Of a DNA stretch of 48,722 nucleotides, positions 25,801 to 32,739 are shown in pieces. The notes under the pieces were generated by a model. It saw nothing but the letters and a program-made list of their open reading frames with translations, had not been told where the DNA came from and searched no databases. A program made the translations under genes and the position numbers. Origin of the DNA: Spirochaetia bacterium (GTDB lineage: Bacteria > Spirochaetota > Spirochaetia > Treponematales > Treponemataceae). Position 1 is the first letter of the stretch, and the number at the start of each line of letters is the position of its first letter. Location: contig CAAGIR010000218.1 in the NCBI GenBank assembly GCA_900769975.1, positions 1-48,722 of the forward strand, in the 5' to 3' direction.

Positions 25801-26033
25801 ACGGAGCTGCAAGCCGAATAAAACCAATTTTGATTACGACACTCACTACGCTGCTTGGTGATATTCCTATGGCAATTTCGTCAGGCGAAGGCGCAGAAAT
25901 TTACGCACCAATGGGACAGGCAATTGTAGGCGGACTTATTACATCAACTTTAATTACGCTTATCCTTATCCCTATTTTATATTATATTGCTGAAAAACCA
26001 AAAAAAAATAAATTAAAACGAGGTAAAAAATAA
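22827..26033 (+). CDS. RND family efflux transporter, inner-membrane pump
   Basis: The 1068-residue length, the N-terminal helix after MKVSEFSVKHPVVITIILI, two large periplasmic loops and about 12 helices are those of an AcrB/MexB-like (HAE-1) pump. In TM4 the usual GLLVDDAIV is GMVVDGSSV, so one of the two proton-relay Asp residues is Gly. In TM10 the usual Lys position reads IVVNNGIILVD. These variants are known outside Proteobacteria, but coupling may differ. ATG 22827 follows AAGGA. Its TAA overlaps the lipoprotein start (TAATG). Confidence 0.94.
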   Translation: MKVSEFSVKHPVVITIILIVLVVFGFYSVSGMATEFMVDITMPQAIVMTVYPGASAEDVEQDVTKILEEDFVTLPHFKSVESQSYNSLSWITVTYADGYDAYDQLVELRNRISQLKKDLPEGIQGDPIALVGGASMLPVISFSIQAGQDSGKITEFIKDDLTPRITQIDGVSEISIEGEKELQVEIKLNLDELTAKGVSVASVYQILNYGNTNIPLGNATYENRQIQVRYAGGFNSIEDINNLPVGVADNNIIHLRDVASVELCYPEEEYYVTDRTNPLIIVSITKRNDGDTVKICKQVKKILKDVEQETNGAVSFHVISDDSRQVKASLKTVITSGVMGILFAVIVILLFLADWRATLTISLSIPLCILFSLIGLRLFGISLNMMSLTGLVISLGMVVDGSSVMLDQVYRYYKLRNPETGEMQYTVNQAIYKGWDEVSASILASAATTIVCFIPITLLTGLIGKILHAVSLTIIMAIFASFLVAVVIVPFFLKILLKEEGPKIRTKPRKFDIIMQKIENGYRKILQSSLNNKGFVIFTAIFLLIFSGFISLRLGVAFIPSTDSGDFYISMDLPVGTSLEKTNQKMQIAEKLLYQYVPEIDNVVFYVGQSNTKGISAQATPECAYAHVILVPVAQRKRSVHEIMFQMQEIWSSVIPDSKISVANGGFDKLVSYVSGGGGYGITLISEDMDLLYKTASDLKEFLETDPEVVTAKLDTDFDTSTMVIDMSQEYLSSLGITSYEAGITSAILFQGMDSGRYKDINTGKRYTINLSSDVTDSDISPDTISNIHIVTSNGQNVSFANLSDIRVEKSISQINHSDRAKTITVSATLVSENTSGVSQRVNQYLAKNPLPNGVSSKSGGIMALIGDMIGPMATALVIAVFLVYIVMALQFEKLKQPLLIMVTIPFCFIGVVLGLMIFGSTLNLLALLGLISLAGIVVNNGIILVDYINQLRKSSRLEIAMQRGSQNKDGEWQVELSYEEETKLLYDCVADGAASRIKPILITTLTTLLGDIPMAISSGEGAEIYAPMGQAIVGGLITSTLITLILIPILYYIAEKPKKNKLKRGKK

Positions 26034-27346
26034 TGAAAAAACAGAAAATTAGGCAACTTTTTCTTTTTTTTGTAGTGATTATCATCTGTTCAATACTTAG
26101 CAGCTGCTACAGTGTTTTTTCGGGAGGAACTGGAGGGTTTGTTGTAGACAAAGAATCGACATCAACGCCAAAAAGCGGAATTGCAAACGTAGATGTTTAT
26201 GCATATTTAAATGGAGATGAACGAGATTATGATTTTGACAACTGGACAGAAAGTCAGATTTTTTCTCCAAATGCACAGTATTACGGACACACAACAACAG
26301 ATTCGGACGGTCATTTTTCAATAAGCAAACTCACCTGGAAAGAATATTCGCCAGATTTTGGACGTGATGGTGATTTTACGAAAGTTTATCTTTTATTTTA
26401 TCATGAAAATTATGGATTAACTAAAGGTGAAACAATCATTATTTCTGACAGCACTTCTGATACTGTTTATACTGAACTTACTTCTGTAAGAAAAACGACT
26501 GCCTTATCATTAAACTTTGTTGATGTCACAACAAACAATACAACATCAGAAAATATCTACGTAAAAGTTTCTGTACCGCAGACAACACAAACCATGGCAA
26601 ACGCAGATCCGAAAGTTTATGAAACAACAATGACTGGAAACGGAAGTTTATCCATAAGTTATCCGCGATGGAAATCTGCAGAAGACAGAACAAACAACAT
26701 AGAAAATACACCAGAAATTACAATTTCTTACATTCAAAGTGCAGATGAAACAACGTGGGCAGGCTGTTACAACAAAGATAATGAAGAAAAAAACTATGCT
26801 TTCCGAGATGACGCAAAAACAGGCATCGCAAAGACAATAAAAAATTCATCATATTCCATTACTTTTTATGGAAAACCAATAAAAATTTCCATGCCAGCTA
26901 TAAGCGGACAATACGTGGGAAACAACTCTCAGGAAAATTCTTCGGAAGGTGAGACAGGAGGCGGTGCGGCAGGTACTGTAGGGGGTGCGACGGGCAATAG
27001 TTCGTCGGCAGGAAATTCTTCGACTGGAAGTTCTGCAGATGATGGAAAATTGATTAAACTTTTCCAGCAAGCTTCAGACGGTGAATTTTCTATTGACTGC
27101 GGGCAAGTTTATACACAATCGCAGGCTTTAGGAACAAGCGGAACAGAAAAACATGGTGTCTTCAGTGATTTGGGGAAAGGCTTCTCTTGGATGGATGCTG
27201 AGTATACAGAAAAATATGCAGAGACTATCGTGAAAGTGCAGGCACTGGACAGCACAGATTCAGGAATGACCGTTTTGGCAGAAAAAGAACTACAAATTCG
27301 GAGCGACTCTTCGACAGTTACAGTGCAGCTGAGTGGAACGGAATAG
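26033..27346 (+). CDS. lipoprotein in the RND operon, function unknown
   Basis: The 437-residue product has a lipoprotein signal (hydrophobic helix then LSSC, Cys about residue 25). It then has beta-rich regions with Asp/Tyr-rich segments such as HTTTDSDGHFSISKLTW. A low-complexity Gly/Ser/Asn linker lies at about residues 290-340, before a final globular part. It begins one base before the pump stop codon ends, so it is tightly coupled. I do not recognise the family. Position between pump and TolC suggests an accessory envelope subunit. A GGTCTGTCCC repeat begins right after its TAG. Confidence 0.75.
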   Translation: MKKQKIRQLFLFFVVIIICSILSSCYSVFSGGTGGFVVDKESTSTPKSGIANVDVYAYLNGDERDYDFDNWTESQIFSPNAQYYGHTTTDSDGHFSISKLTWKEYSPDFGRDGDFTKVYLLFYHENYGLTKGETIIISDSTSDTVYTELTSVRKTTALSLNFVDVTTNNTTSENIYVKVSVPQTTQTMANADPKVYETTMTGNGSLSISYPRWKSAEDRTNNIENTPEITISYIQSADETTWAGCYNKDNEEKNYAFRDDAKTGIAKTIKNSSYSITFYGKPIKISMPAISGQYVGNNSQENSSEGETGGGAAGTVGGATGNSSSAGNSSTGSSADDGKLIKLFQQASDGEFSIDCGQVYTQSQALGTSGTEKHGVFSDLGKGFSWMDAEYTEKYAETIVKVQALDSTDSGMTVLAEKELQIRSDSSTVTVQLSGTE

Positions 27347-27350
27347 ACGA

Positions 27351-27474
27351 GGTCTGTCCCTGTTTGCTGGGCGTAGTTCCAAACAACGAGGTCTGTCCCT
27401 GTTTGTTGGGGGGGGCGTAGTTCTATACAACGAGGTCTGTCTCTACGCAGCTTCGCAAGCTGGGTGGCTATATG
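27351..27474 (+). repeat. GGTCTGTCCC cores, left part of the tolC repeat cluster
   Basis: Cores are at 27351, 27390 and 27434 (the last with one mismatch), each preceded by ACGA. They are spaced about 40 bp with GGCGTAGTTC between them. The cluster starts immediately after the lipoprotein stop codon. CGCAGCTTCGCAAGCTG near 27445-27461 is a hairpin also seen in the clusters at 15030 and 30530. Confidence 0.85.
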
Positions 27475-27573
27475 TGCAGGGTTTAAGGTGAAACAGCGTA
27501 CCGAGGCTTGAACAGGCGTGCGTTAGCACGAGTCCGAAGGACCGAGCCGAATGGCGAGCTGAGAAAGGCGACT
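27475..27573 (+). repeat. structured ~100-bp repeat, copy 3
   Basis: It is nearly identical to copy 2 (15197-15295), with the same first two hairpins and a third GCC-GAAT-GGC. It is flanked by cores at 27434 and 27607, here in the same orientation. Confidence 0.85.
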
Positions 27574-27606
27574 AGGTAGGGAAATGTTTGCTAAGAAAAA
27601 AAACAA

Positions 27607-27616
27607 GGTCTGTCCC
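27607..27616 (+). repeat. GGTCTGTCCC core just upstream of tolC
   Basis: This core, in AACAAGGTCTGTCCCCG context, ends 25 bp before the tolC ATG. The repeat thus supplies most of the tolC leader. Confidence 0.8.
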
Positions 27617-27641
27617 CGTTTATTATAAGGAATATGAAAAG

Positions 27642-29039
27642 ATGAAAAAACGATTTTTTATTGTATCATTGCAAATTTTATTTTTAAGCACATTTTCATT
27701 TTACAAAACACAGGTATTTGCCTACTCTTTTGAAGAACTTAAAAATGCGATGATTTCCAATAATCCCGAAATTCTGAAACTGGAAGAACAATATTTGCAA
27801 AGCCAGCTTGATTATAAGGATGCCCAATCTGGCTTTTTCCCAACAATTGATTTACAGGTTTCTGGAACTTATATGGTCAATCCTCCTGTGGATGCAATCT
27901 ATCTTAATGTTGATCAGATAATTGATTCTATAAACTGGCCATCCAATATGAAACCAGCAAAAGGTAATCAATATGTTAAAGTGTTTGACGGAATGGAAAA
28001 CACCCTTTACCAATTTGAACTTAACCTTACCCAGCCAATTTTTACATGGGGAAAAATTACAAATGCAACAAAACTTTACAAACAGATTTCACAGGTAAAA
28101 CAAACCCAACTGGAAGCAAAACAAGAAGAAATGAACGTTGAACTTGAATCACGCCTCACCGCACTGCATTATATTGAAGCAATTCTGCAGCTCATCGAAG
28201 AAGAAAAAGAATACGCAGCCCGACTTGTTCAGGTTAGTGAAGATGCTTATAAATCTGGAATGTTGCTTGAACAGGATGTTTTAGAAGCGAAGATCCAGGC
28301 AAAACAACTTGATATTGCACAACAAGATTTAACAGAACAACTCAAACAGCAATTACTCGAACTGGAACGTTCCACAGGGATTCCAGATCTTTCCCTTGAA
28401 AACATAAACTTTAATTATGATGAACAAAAACTTCTACAAATACTTGAAAATGACAGACAAAAGCTTGAAGAAAAAGCATTATCAGCAGAAACTCTTTCCA
28501 TCAAACTTTTGACACAAGTAAAAGAAGTCAATAAAACAGCAGAAACTATAGCAAAAGCAAGCGTAAACTGGAAACCAGATTTTGCACTGCAATTAACCGC
28601 TGGCTATGGAGGTTCACGTGTACCGATTTTTGAACCAAACTGGCTCAAAAAAGACGATTATTCTTTAAATATATCAATAGGAATTAAAACTACAGTTTGG
28701 GATGGTGGAAAAAAAGTTCGCGATGTTTCAAGAAAAATAAGCGAAACAAAATCCGCAGAAATAGATAAACTGGATGCCTGTGCAACAATCAAAAAAACAT
28801 TAAGTGAAGAATGGAATGCCGCAGAAGTATGTACAATGAAAATTGAATATCAGGATTTAAAGATAGAAACAGCAAATTCCAAAATAGCACAGGCAGAAAC
28901 TGTTTTTAAGACAGGATATGGCAGCGAAACTGATGTTTTGAATGCAAAAATAGAATGTTGTAACCAAAAAATTGAAAAGGAAAAACAGTCGTTGAACAGA
29001 GCCACTTCATGCCTTAAAATCAATTATCTTTGCCGGTAG
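27642..29039 (+). CDS. TolC family outer-membrane efflux protein
   Basis: The 465-residue protein has a signal peptide (MKKRFFIVSLQ…AYS) and two OEP repeats with long helices (for example LTQPIFTWGKITNATKLYKQI and GIKTTVWDGGKKVRDVSRKI), as in TolC/OprM channels. ATG 27642 has a weak AAGG about 11 bases upstream. A longer frame from a TTG at 27588 is read through repeat DNA and is rejected. It completes the adaptor-pump-channel set of the operon, although a ~290-bp repeat block now separates it from the lipoprotein gene. Confidence 0.92.
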   Translation: MKKRFFIVSLQILFLSTFSFYKTQVFAYSFEELKNAMISNNPEILKLEEQYLQSQLDYKDAQSGFFPTIDLQVSGTYMVNPPVDAIYLNVDQIIDSINWPSNMKPAKGNQYVKVFDGMENTLYQFELNLTQPIFTWGKITNATKLYKQISQVKQTQLEAKQEEMNVELESRLTALHYIEAILQLIEEEKEYAARLVQVSEDAYKSGMLLEQDVLEAKIQAKQLDIAQQDLTEQLKQQLLELERSTGIPDLSLENINFNYDEQKLLQILENDRQKLEEKALSAETLSIKLLTQVKEVNKTAETIAKASVNWKPDFALQLTAGYGGSRVPIFEPNWLKKDDYSLNISIGIKTTVWDGGKKVRDVSRKISETKSAEIDKLDACATIKKTLSEEWNAAEVCTMKIEYQDLKIETANSKIAQAETVFKTGYGSETDVLNAKIECCNQKIEKEKQSLNRATSCLKINYLCR

Positions 29040-29079
29040 AATGTAAAATCTGATGATAAAACATTCATCCCGACATTTT

Positions 29080-30324
29080 TTATTCGTAACGACGATCTTC
29101 AATTCGTTTAGTCTTTTTCTCACTTCTTGGGAGTTCACCTACCCCTACAACTTCAACTTTTGGAGTAAGATTATATTTTTGCTTAAAGAAATATTGAATG
29201 CCAAGGCTAACTTCCGTACGGTCTGTTCCGCCTTCTACCTCGACAAAAAGCGTCATCTGATCTTTACCGTCTTCATGTTCTATAACAGCACGATATTCGC
29301 TTGAAGTTCCAGGCACAGATTTTATAACATCTTCTATTGTACTTGGAAAAATGATATTTCCTTTAACTTTGACCATATCATCACTGCGACCCAAAATTTG
29401 TGAGATACGAGGATATTTCCTGCCGCAAGGACAGTCCCCCGTTACAAATGAAGCTAAATCATGCGTCCTAAAACGGATTAGTGGGGCACCTTCTTTTACA
29501 AGTGTAGTTAAAGTAATTTCACCAATTTCACCATCTTTTACTGGTTTTCCAGTTTGAGGATCTAGAATTTCAACATAAACAAAGTCATCAAAAATATGCA
29601 TTCCTTCGGTTTGTGATGTACAGTTGATGCCGATGCCAGGTCCGTAACATTCAGTAAGACCATAAATATCATAAAGTTCGATGCCAAGTATATCCTGAAT
29701 ACGTTTACGCATTTTTTCGCCCCAACGTTCAGAACCGATTACACCTTTTTTTAGCTTTATATTTTTTCCTATCCCTCGAGCTTCAACCTGTTCTGCCAAA
29801 AGGAGAGCATACGAAGAGGTTGCACAAATCACTGTTGATCCCATATCCTGCATCATCTGTAACTGCTTTTCTGTATTACCAGGTCCCATCGGAATAGCCA
29901 TTGCACCTAATTTTTCACACCCCGCTTGGAAACCAATACCAGCCGTCCAAAGACCATATCCAGGTGTAATTTGAATGCGGTCTTTTTTAGTAATTCCAGC
30001 AAGTTCATAACAACGAGCAAACATGGTGGCCCAATCATCAACATCTTTTTGAGTATAAGGAATAACGACAGGAGCCCCGGTAGTTCCAGACGAGGAATGA
30101 ATACGTACAATTTTTTCATCATCTACAGCCGCAAGCCCAAGCGGATAAGCTTCGCGCAATTCCTGTTTAGTCACAAAAGGAACAAGATTTTCAAAATCTT
30201 CTTGAGACTTAATATCATCAGGATTCAAGTTCTTAAAACGATCCTCATAAAATGGATTTTTGCATTTTTTTAATCTGCTTATTTGCTGTTTTATCTGCTC
30301 TAATTGCAATTGCGTCATTTTCAT
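29080..30324 (-). CDS. phenylacetate-CoA ligase family AMP-forming ligase
   Basis: The 414-residue enzyme is an adenylate-forming acyl-CoA ligase like PaaK. It has the P-loop HSSSGTTGAPVVIPYT, YGLTECYGPG, the hinge Asp in ILGRSDDMVKVKG, and a Cys-containing GDCPCGRKYPR near TDLASF. The true substrate may be another aromatic or short acid; anaerobes often have several copies. ATG 30324 follows CTGGAG with seven bases between. The open frame extends 57 codons further upstream through repeat DNA, which I reject. No other paa genes are present. Confidence 0.85.
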   Translation of the reverse strand: MKMTQLQLEQIKQQISRLKKCKNPFYEDRFKNLNPDDIKSQEDFENLVPFVTKQELREAYPLGLAAVDDEKIVRIHSSSGTTGAPVVIPYTQKDVDDWATMFARCYELAGITKKDRIQITPGYGLWTAGIGFQAGCEKLGAMAIPMGPGNTEKQLQMMQDMGSTVICATSSYALLLAEQVEARGIGKNIKLKKGVIGSERWGEKMRKRIQDILGIELYDIYGLTECYGPGIGINCTSQTEGMHIFDDFVYVEILDPQTGKPVKDGEIGEITLTTLVKEGAPLIRFRTHDLASFVTGDCPCGRKYPRISQILGRSDDMVKVKGNIIFPSTIEDVIKSVPGTSSEYRAVIEHEDGKDQMTLFVEVEGGTDRTEVSLGIQYFFKQKYNLTPKVEVVGVGELPRSEKKTKRIEDRRYE

Positions 30325-30402
30325 AATAATACTCCAGAAAAATTCATTTCTATACATAGTAACACAAATAGATATTGAAGTCAATTTTTTTGTAGTCAAA
30401 TA

Positions 30403-30629
30403 GGGACAGACCTTGCTTTTAACAAATGGGGACAGACCTCGTTGCATAGAACTACGCCGAACAAACAGGGACAGACCTCGCCGTTTCCTCACCACACTTC
30501 GCGAGTTTTAGCAGAGCGTTAAAAAAATCGGTAGCAGCGAAGCTGCGTAGGGACAGACCTCGATTGAAAAACAAACCGAAAAGAGGGATACACCAAAACA
30601 GGCAGAAAACAAAAAAAAAGGGACAGACC
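30403..30629 (-). repeat. cluster of five GGGACAGACC cores between paaK-like gene and gpmI
   Basis: Cores are at 30403, 30429, 30468, 30550 and 30620, all in the same orientation. The segment 30501-30559 (GCGAGTTTTAGCAGAGCG…, AGCGAAGCTGCGTA, then a core) is a relative of the 84-bp tandem unit at 14961-15128. The first core lies about 80 bp before the paaK-like start codon. No structured ~100-bp element is present here. Confidence 0.88.
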
Positions 30630-30643
30630 TCGATTTATCAAAT

Positions 30644-30682
30644 AAAAAAAACTCGCCTTCAAATAAAAGCGAGTTTTTTTTT
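30644..30682 (-). terminator. Rho-independent terminator of gpmI
   Basis: AACTCGC (30650-30656) and GCGAGTT (30669-30675) pair and are flanked by A and T tracts on both sides, so it could work in either direction. It lies about 110 bp after the gpmI stop, pushed away by island B. Confidence 0.8.
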
Positions 30683-30690
30683 GCGTTAGG

Positions 30691-30790
30691 CTATGGAGCC
30701 CCTGCGCAGCAGTCCACCGTAGCCCGAAGGGCGAGGAGGATGAGCGGTAGCGAAGGGCGGAACAGCCGACCTGCTTCAGCAGGGAACGCC
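30691..30790 (+). repeat. GC-rich island B (TATGGAGC family)
   Basis: The island runs from GGCTATGGAGCC to GGGAACGCCCT and directly abuts the gpmI stop codon. It matches island A in GAGCGGT, AGCGAA and GGCGGAAC, and island C in TATGGAGC, CCTGCG and CCACCG. It contains CTGCTTCAGCAG-type hairpins. It lies between the stop codon and the terminator of gpmI. Confidence 0.8.
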
Positions 30791-32446
30791 CTATTTCAAA
30801 TTAATCATTGACTTATCGTAATCACTTGGAGGAACAAATCCCATGAGCTGCATAAGTGTTGCAGGCCAGCTGGAAATACCCAAGCCTTCGTTTAAAGTCA
30901 AATCGTACTCTCCCTTGTATTCCGGGTCATAAATAATACCGGGAACAGGGTTCAAGGAGTGGGAAGTTTTTGGCTTTGGTTCGCCGTCAGCTCCCATTGC
31001 AACAGAGCCGTCCTTTTTGTGCTCATACATATCGTCAGAATTTCCATGGTCTGCTGTAAGACAAAGAATTCCGCCGGCCTTTTCTATAGCAGCCTTAAGG
31101 CGCCCAAGCTGCAAGTCCATTCCTTCCATAGAACAGCATACGGCATTGAAAACACCTGTGTGACCAACCATATCTCCGTTCGGATAGTTCAGGCGGATAT
31201 GGTCATATTTTCCGCTTTCAATTGCTTCTATAACTTTATCTGTAATTTCGGCACATTTCATCCATGGGCGCTGTTCAAACGGAACAACATCAGACGGTAC
31301 TTCAATGTATGTTTCAAGGTTTTTATCAAATTCGCCGGGACGGTTTCCATTGAAAAAGTATGTAACGTGACCGTATTTCTGAGTTTCTGAAATTGCCATA
31401 AGATGAACACCTGTTTTCGTAAGGTACTCACCCATTGTGCGGTCAATGCTAGGAGGATTAACAAGGAACTGAGCCGGCTTATGGTTGTCTCCGTCGTATT
31501 CCATCATGCCTGCATATTCAACGCATGGACGGCGGACACGGTCAAAATGAGGGAAGTTGTCTTCTTCAAAAGCTGCAGTAATTTCCAGAGAACGGTCACC
31601 GCGGAAATTAAAGAAGATTACGCTGTCGCCGTCAACAATGGGGCCAACAGGCTTTCCGTCTTTTGCAACAACAAATTCGTGCATATCCTGATCAAGAAGA
31701 GCAGAATTTTCTGTGCGGTAAGTTTCTATAGCTTTTACAGCAGATTCAAACTGACGGCCATCTGCAAGAACATGAGCATGCCATCCCCGTTCAACCATTG
31801 ACCAGTCAGCACCATAACGGTCCATTGTAATGTACATGCGGCCACCGCCAGAAGCAATCTGGTAATCAACATCACTGAATTCGGCAAGGAATTTCTCAAG
31901 AGGTTCAAAATATTCAAGTGCAGAAGTAGGAGGAACATCACGACCGTCAAGAAGAGCATGGACACGCAAAGTCTTTATTCCTTCCTTGTGAGCCTGATTT
32001 ACCATAGCCTTCAGGTGATCAATATGAGAATGAACATTTCCGTCAGAAACAAGACCAATCAAGTGGAAGGTCGTTCCCTTATCAATAACATTTTTAACCA
32101 GTTTTTTCCAAGTTGAGCCTTCGAACATTGTTCCCGAAGAAATAGATTCCCCAACAAGCTTGGCACCTTGTGCAAAAACACGGCCGCAACCAATGGCATT
32201 ATGACCTACTTCGCTGTTGCCCATATCATCGTCAGAAGGAAGTCCTACAGCAGTACCATGAGCCTTAAGCTTGGTGTGCGGACAGTTTGCTGTAAACCAG
32301 TCCAGATACTTCATTTTCGAAGCCTTTACCGCATCTCCTTCCTCGTATTTTCCATATCCTACGCCATCCATTATTACAAGGACAACAGGACCACGACGAC
32401 CCTTCCAATTTGGATTTTTTTCCAAAGCATGCATAGTGTCTGCCAT
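30791..32446 (-). CDS. gpmI: 2,3-bisphosphoglycerate-independent phosphoglycerate mutase
   Basis: GpmI interconverts 3- and 2-phosphoglycerate in glycolysis with two Mn ions. The alkaline-phosphatase-fold motifs are present: VLVIMDGVGYG (metal Asp), DDMGNSEVGHNAIG (phosphoryl-Ser, about residue 72), FFNFRGDRSLEIT, and the late TADHGNSDDM. The 551-residue length fits the family. ATG 32446 follows GAGG with eight bases between. The stop TAG joins directly onto island B. Confidence 0.96.
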   Translation of the reverse strand: MADTMHALEKNPNWKGRRGPVVLVIMDGVGYGKYEEGDAVKASKMKYLDWFTANCPHTKLKAHGTAVGLPSDDDMGNSEVGHNAIGCGRVFAQGAKLVGESISSGTMFEGSTWKKLVKNVIDKGTTFHLIGLVSDGNVHSHIDHLKAMVNQAHKEGIKTLRVHALLDGRDVPPTSALEYFEPLEKFLAEFSDVDYQIASGGGRMYITMDRYGADWSMVERGWHAHVLADGRQFESAVKAIETYRTENSALLDQDMHEFVVAKDGKPVGPIVDGDSVIFFNFRGDRSLEITAAFEEDNFPHFDRVRRPCVEYAGMMEYDGDNHKPAQFLVNPPSIDRTMGEYLTKTGVHLMAISETQKYGHVTYFFNGNRPGEFDKNLETYIEVPSDVVPFEQRPWMKCAEITDKVIEAIESGKYDHIRLNYPNGDMVGHTGVFNAVCCSMEGMDLQLGRLKAAIEKAGGILCLTADHGNSDDMYEHKKDGSVAMGADGEPKPKTSHSLNPVPGIIYDPEYKGEYDLTLNEGLGISSWPATLMQLMGFVPPSDYDKSMINLK

Positions 32447-32513
32447 TTCTTAAACCTCACAAAACAGTAATTAAACTAATGAAAATCACTTTCTCAATCT
32501 ATATTTTGATATT
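32447..32513. other. gpmI upstream spacer
   Basis: This is a short AT-rich stretch with no clear promoter. Together with island C and the AT-rich DNA to 32739 it makes a gene-free gap of about 290 bp. Confidence 0.4.
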
Positions 32514-32645
32514 TCGGGTGCATCCCTGCGCTTCGCTCCGGGTCGGGTGTTACGCCGCTCGGTAACCCTCGGCCTACTCGCTACACTCACGTTTCGCTGC
32601 GGTGGCTCCCGCTTACGCAGGCCTGCTCCATACCCTTGCACAGAA
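32514..32645 (-). repeat. GC-rich island C (TATGGAGC family)
   Basis: On the minus strand it starts GTGCAAGGGTATGGAGC and then shares CCTGCG and CCACCGCAGC with island B. It is far more GC-rich than its surroundings. It lies between gpmI's start and the insertion sequence. Confidence 0.7.
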
Positions 32646-32739
32646 TTACAAAGTCATACAAGTCACACCAGATATTAAAAACTATTATTTATAATAATAC
32701 AAATTTTCGTGTTTTTTTACAATGGGAAAATGTGCACAA

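Noticed and set aside
27588..27641. 18-codon N-terminal extension of tolC
   Set aside because: It starts with TTG in repeat DNA and would place the signal peptide internally.
30325..30495. 57-codon N-terminal extension of the paaK-like gene
   Set aside because: It is read through repeat cores; a good ribosome site and the family's usual start favour ATG 30324.
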